Shown here piece by piece: positions 61,435 through 64,000 of a stretch of DNA of 64,000 nt. A program made the translations under genes and the position numbers. The stretch is from Streptomyces sp. NBC_00162 (GTDB taxonomy: Bacteria > Actinomycetota > Actinomycetes > Streptomycetales > Streptomycetaceae): contig NZ_CP102509.1 in NCBI RefSeq assembly GCF_024611995.1, positions 7,874,001-7,938,000 of the forward strand, given 5' to 3'. Within the stretch, counting starts at the first letter, position 1, and each line of letters starts with the position of its first letter. The notes beneath the pieces were generated by a model. That model searched no databases. It was given only the letters and a program-made list of their open reading frames with translations, and was not told the origin of the DNA.

Positions 61435-61504
61435 GCGTCGATCGGCTCCCGTTGCGGAAAACTGCGTCGAGGGGGACCAGTCCCCGGACACACGGAGAGG
61501 GTCC

Positions 61505-62383
61505 ATGACCGTTACCGCCTCAGCCCGTGCCGCTTCACCCCTGCTCGACCTGGTCCGGCCGGCCCGGCCGACCCATGTCGTCGATGTCGGTGCGAACCCG
61601 ATCGACGGAGACCCGCCGTACCGCGACATGCTGGCGGCCGGCCTGTGCAGAGTGACGGGGTTCGAGCCCCAGCCCGATGCCCTGGACGAGCTGAAACGCC
61701 GCAAGGGCCCGCACGAGACCTACCTGCCCGACGCCCTCGGTGACGGCGGAACGCACACCCTCCACGTCGCCGCCACGTCAGGGATGACCAGCCTCTTCCG
61801 CCCGGACACGAACAGGCTCGGGCTGTTCAACGGCTTCAGCGAGTGGGGGCGTGTCCGCGAGGAGGTCCAGATCTCCACCCGGCGACTGGACGACGTCGAA
61901 GAGGTCGACGCCTTCGACCTGTTGAAGATCGACATCCAGGGGGCCGAGCTGATGGTCTTCGAGGGCGGCCGCCGGAAGCTGGCCGAGGCCGTGGCCGTGC
62001 ACACCGAGGTCTCCTTCGTCCCGCTGTACGAGAACCAGCCCGTGTTCGGCGATGTGGACCAGGAGCTGCGCGGTCAGGGCTTCATCCCGCACGCCTTCGC
62101 GGCGGTCAAGCGCTGGCCGATCGCCCCCGTGGTCTTCGGGGGCGACTTCCGGCAGGCCCGGCACCAGCTCCTGGAAGCCGACGTCGTGTACGTGCGCGAC
62201 TTCGGACACCCCGAGTCCATGACCGACGAGCAGCTCAAGCAGCTGGCCCTGGTCGCCCACCACGTCTACGACTCCACCGACCTGGCCTACCACTGCCTCA
62301 GCCAGCTGAGCGTGCGGGGCCTTGCCGTTCCCGACGCGCCGAACCGCTTCCTCGCCGCGCTGGGGTCCGCCAACCGAACGTAG
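61505..62383 (+). CDS. FkbM-family methyltransferase
   Basis: SAM-dependent methyltransferase of 292 aa. Motif I HVVDVGANPIDGDPPYRDML binds SAM, the next strand ends GFEPQPDALDEL, and KIDIQGAELMVFEGGR is the classic FkbM C-terminal motif (DxEGxE-like). Members O-methylate sugars and secondary metabolites. It stands alone, not in a biosynthetic cluster. GGAGAGGG lies close before the ATG at 61505. It converges with the WYL-domain gene, 18 bases apart. Confidence 0.88.
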   Translation: MTVTASARAASPLLDLVRPARPTHVVDVGANPIDGDPPYRDMLAAGLCRVTGFEPQPDALDELKRRKGPHETYLPDALGDGGTHTLHVAATSGMTSLFRPDTNRLGLFNGFSEWGRVREEVQISTRRLDDVEEVDAFDLLKIDIQGAELMVFEGGRRKLAEAVAVHTEVSFVPLYENQPVFGDVDQELRGQGFIPHAFAAVKRWPIAPVVFGGDFRQARHQLLEADVVYVRDFGHPESMTDEQLKQLALVAHHVYDSTDLAYHCLSQLSVRGLAVPDAPNRFLAALGSANRT

Positions 62384-62401
62384 CCAGAGGGCCTCTTCAC
62401 C

Positions 62402-63370
62402 TCAGGGGGCAGACGGTGTGGAGCGGGCGTAGCGGCCGGCGAGGCGACGGAGGTGAGTGACCAGTTCCGCGGGCTCGGTGACGTCGAAGTCGAAATCGAG
62501 CATGCCGAGGTGGACGGCGAGGGTCTGGACCGTGTCGGCGCCGGTGATCAGGACGCAGCTGTCGGCGTCGATGGCCTCGACGGTGCCGACCGCGGGGTTG
62601 ATCTGCTCGATCACCGCCGTCGCCGGGGCATGGACGGTCACCCGCGCGTGGTGGCGCCAGGCCGCGCCCGACACCCGTTGGGAGACGTACGCCGCGGCGT
62701 CGCCGCCGGGCAGTTCGCGCGGGGCGAAGCGCGGTCCGGTCGGGGTGCGGGGCTGGATCCGGTCGACCCTGAAGGTCCGCCAGTCCTCGCGCTCGACGTC
62801 CCACGCCACCAGGTACCAGCGGCGCCCCCAGTTCACCGCCCGATATGGCTCCACGATGCGGCGGGTGGGCGAGCCCGCGTGGTCCAGGTAGTCGAAGCGC
62901 AGCCGTTCCCGGTCGCGGCAGGCGGACACCAGGATCGTCAGCACGTCCGCGGACACGGTCGGGGCCGGACGGTCGGCCGGCACGGCCACGGTGTACGCCG
63001 TGAGGGTCCGTACCCGTCGGCGCAGCCGCGAGGGCAGTACCTGTTCCAGCTTGGCCAGCGCCCGCAGTGAGGTCTCCTCGGTGCCGGGGACGGCGCCCTG
63101 TGCGGCGGTACGCAGCGCGATCGTCACCGCGACGGCCTCCTCGTCGTCGAGCAGCAGCGGGGGCATCGCCGCCCCGGCGCCCAGCCGGTAGCCGCCGGTG
63201 GTTCCGCGCGTGGCGTCCACGGGATAGCCGAGCTCGCGCAGCCGTTCCATGTCGTTGCGGACGGTGCGGCCGCTCACCCCGAGGCGCTCGGCCAGTTCGG
63301 ATCCCGGCCAGGCCCGGGAGGTCTGCAGCAGGGAGAGCAGACGCAGCAAGCGTGCGGAGGTATCGAGCAT
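62402..63370 (-). CDS. HTH-WYL-domain transcriptional regulator
   Basis: Regulator of 322 aa: an N-terminal HTH_11/DeoR-like helix-turn-helix (about 5-60: RLLRLLSLLQTSRAWPGSELAERLGVS, VRNDMERLRELGYPVDA) and a WYL domain (about 150-230: RLRFDYLDHAG, RRIVEPYRAVNWGRRWYLVAWD, WRTFRVDRIQ) with the Trp-Tyr-Leu triad, plus a WCX C-terminus. WYL proteins act as ligand-sensing switches. Starts at the ATG 63370 and is divergent from the epoxide-hydrolase-like gene with only 63 bases between, so it should control it. Confidence 0.93.
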   Translation of the reverse strand: MLDTSARLLRLLSLLQTSRAWPGSELAERLGVSGRTVRNDMERLRELGYPVDATRGTTGGYRLGAGAAMPPLLLDDEEAVAVTIALRTAAQGAVPGTEETSLRALAKLEQVLPSRLRRRVRTLTAYTVAVPADRPAPTVSADVLTILVSACRDRERLRFDYLDHAGSPTRRIVEPYRAVNWGRRWYLVAWDVEREDWRTFRVDRIQPRTPTGPRFAPRELPGGDAAAYVSQRVSGAAWRHHARVTVHAPATAVIEQINPAVGTVEAIDADSCVLITGADTVQTLAVHLGMLDFDFDVTEPAELVTHLRRLAGRYARSTPSAP

Positions 63371-63433
63371 GAGGACCAGCCTGGTGTGTCATTAGGAACG
63401 TATCGTGCCTATATTGAGAATACTGTCTTACCC

Positions 63434-64000
63434 ATGGAGACCAGCAGCAACACAGACGCCCGGATCCACCCGTTCCGCATCGACGTCCCGCAGGACGAGC
63501 TCGACGACCTGCGCGACCGGCTGGCACGTACCCGCTGGGGCAGCGAGATCCCCGGATCCGGCTGGAGCCGGGGCGTGCCCACCGACTACCTCAAGGCCCT
63601 GGCCGCGTACTGGGCCGACGGTTTCGACTGGCGCAAGGCGGAGGCGGAACTCAACGAGTTCCCCCAGTTCACCACCGAGATCGACGGCCAGAACATCCAC
63701 TTCCTCCACGTCCGTTCGCAGAACCCGGCGGCGCTCCCGCTGCTTCTGCTGCATGACTGGCCCTGCTCGTTCGTGCAGTTCGTCGAGGTCATCCGGCCGC
63801 TGACGGAGGACTTCCACGTCATCGTGACCTCCACGCCCGGCACCGGATTCTCCGGTCCGCTCGGCGAGGCCGGCTGGAACACCCGCCGCATCGCGGGCGC
63901 GTTCGTCGAGCTGATGGATCGGCTCGGGTACACCTCCTACGGCGTCCAGGGAACGGGCGGCGGCGCCTGGATCGCCGCCGAGATGGGGCGTCAGGCACCC
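63434..64000 (+). CDS. Epoxide-hydrolase-like alpha/beta hydrolase (3' end outside window)
   Basis: Partial, 189 residues, open to the window end. It has an EHN-type N-terminal domain (about 12-115: IHPFRIDVPQDELDDLRDRLARTRW, AYWADGFDWRKAEAELNEFPQF, IDGQNIHFLHVRSQ). The oxyanion motif is HDWPCSF where HGWPGSF is usual, and the nucleophile elbow is YGVQGTGGGAW where family members read about YGAQGGDWGA, so the catalytic Asp is Gly here. The active site is therefore altered and epoxide hydrolysis is doubtful. The ATG at 63434 has no ribosome site; see the promoter finding. Confidence 0.88.
   Translation, partial: METSSNTDARIHPFRIDVPQDELDDLRDRLARTRWGSEIPGSGWSRGVPTDYLKALAAYWADGFDWRKAEAELNEFPQFTTEIDGQNIHFLHVRSQNPAALPLLLLHDWPCSFVQFVEVIRPLTEDFHVIVTSTPGTGFSGPLGEAGWNTRRIAGAFVELMDRLGYTSYGVQGTGGGAWIAAEMGRQAP

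Noticed and set aside
61655..61672. GGGGTTCGAGCCCC, which looks like a tRNA T-loop arm
   Set aside because: It lies inside the FkbM methyltransferase gene and encodes the conserved GFEPQP segment; no acceptor or anticodon arm is nearby.

Overview
The base composition (very GC-rich, strong third-position G/C), GTG/TTG starts, dense 4-nt stop/start overlaps, Tat lipoproteins, TetR/MerR/WYL regulators and a SpoIIE-type phosphatase all point to a Streptomyces (or close actinobacterial) chromosome. I see no rRNA, tRNA, CRISPR array, insertion sequence or prophage; the window reads as a catabolic, transport and regulatory part of a chromosome arm.

Left part (1-15.2 kb): a two-component pair cut by the window edge, a small unknown protein, a SRAP DNA-protein crosslink protein, a type-B carboxylesterase, an S41-type peptidase, a complete RbsABC-like sugar importer (ATPase, permease, lipoprotein), a 927-aa GAF/SpoIIE-phosphatase/HATPase sensor, a cyclase-family protein and a secreted beta-propeller phytase with a candidate PHO box. 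A long hairpin lies between phytase and the next, convergent gene.

15.2-22 kb: a leftward block of two-component system, MMPL transporter, DUF2993-like protein and an MFS exporter. The histidine kinase is broken by a -1 frameshift, and a 37-bp sequence occurs in inverted orientation upstream of both the kinase/regulator pair and the MMPL gene.

22-38.8 kb: the most interesting region, a divergent catabolic island. Leftward: a 146-aa protein, a NuoF-like flavoprotein, a 63-aa ferredoxin, an ADP-forming acyl-CoA synthetase, two tandem acyl-CoA dehydrogenases, a 3-hydroxyacyl-CoA dehydrogenase and a TetR regulator. Rightward: a Rieske oxygenase, a four-gene PotDBCA-like importer, an FAD amine oxidase and an aldehyde dehydrogenase. 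Two TetR-type operators sit in the shared promoter region. I read it as one regulated pathway: import of a cationic amine, Rieske and flavin oxidation, oxidation of the aldehyde, CoA activation and beta-oxidation-like steps. The substrate is unknown.

38.8-46.8 kb: small membrane and SRPBCC proteins, a MerR regulator divergent from a frameshifted enoyl-CoA hydratase with two MerR-like operators, an exported agmatine-deiminase-like lipoprotein, a degraded stretch with an orphan operator and TPR remnant, an intradiol-dioxygenase-like lipoprotein, a YbaK-type deacylase, an ABM-domain monooxygenase and a secreted subtilase with a terminator.

46.9-56.9 kb: a five-gene osmoprotection operon (betaine aldehyde dehydrogenase, choline-dehydrogenase-like GMC enzyme, and an ATPase, fused double permease and lipoprotein for quaternary amines), then a ClC chloride channel and an acyltransferase-3 membrane protein.

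57-64 kb: an orphan sugar-binding lipoprotein behind a LacI-type operator, two small unknown proteins (one with a papain-like Cys/His/Asp pattern), a TetR/amidase divergent pair sharing a perfect 24-bp operator, an FkbM methyltransferase, and a WYL regulator divergent from an epoxide-hydrolase-like protein that lacks the nucleophilic Asp and runs off the window end.
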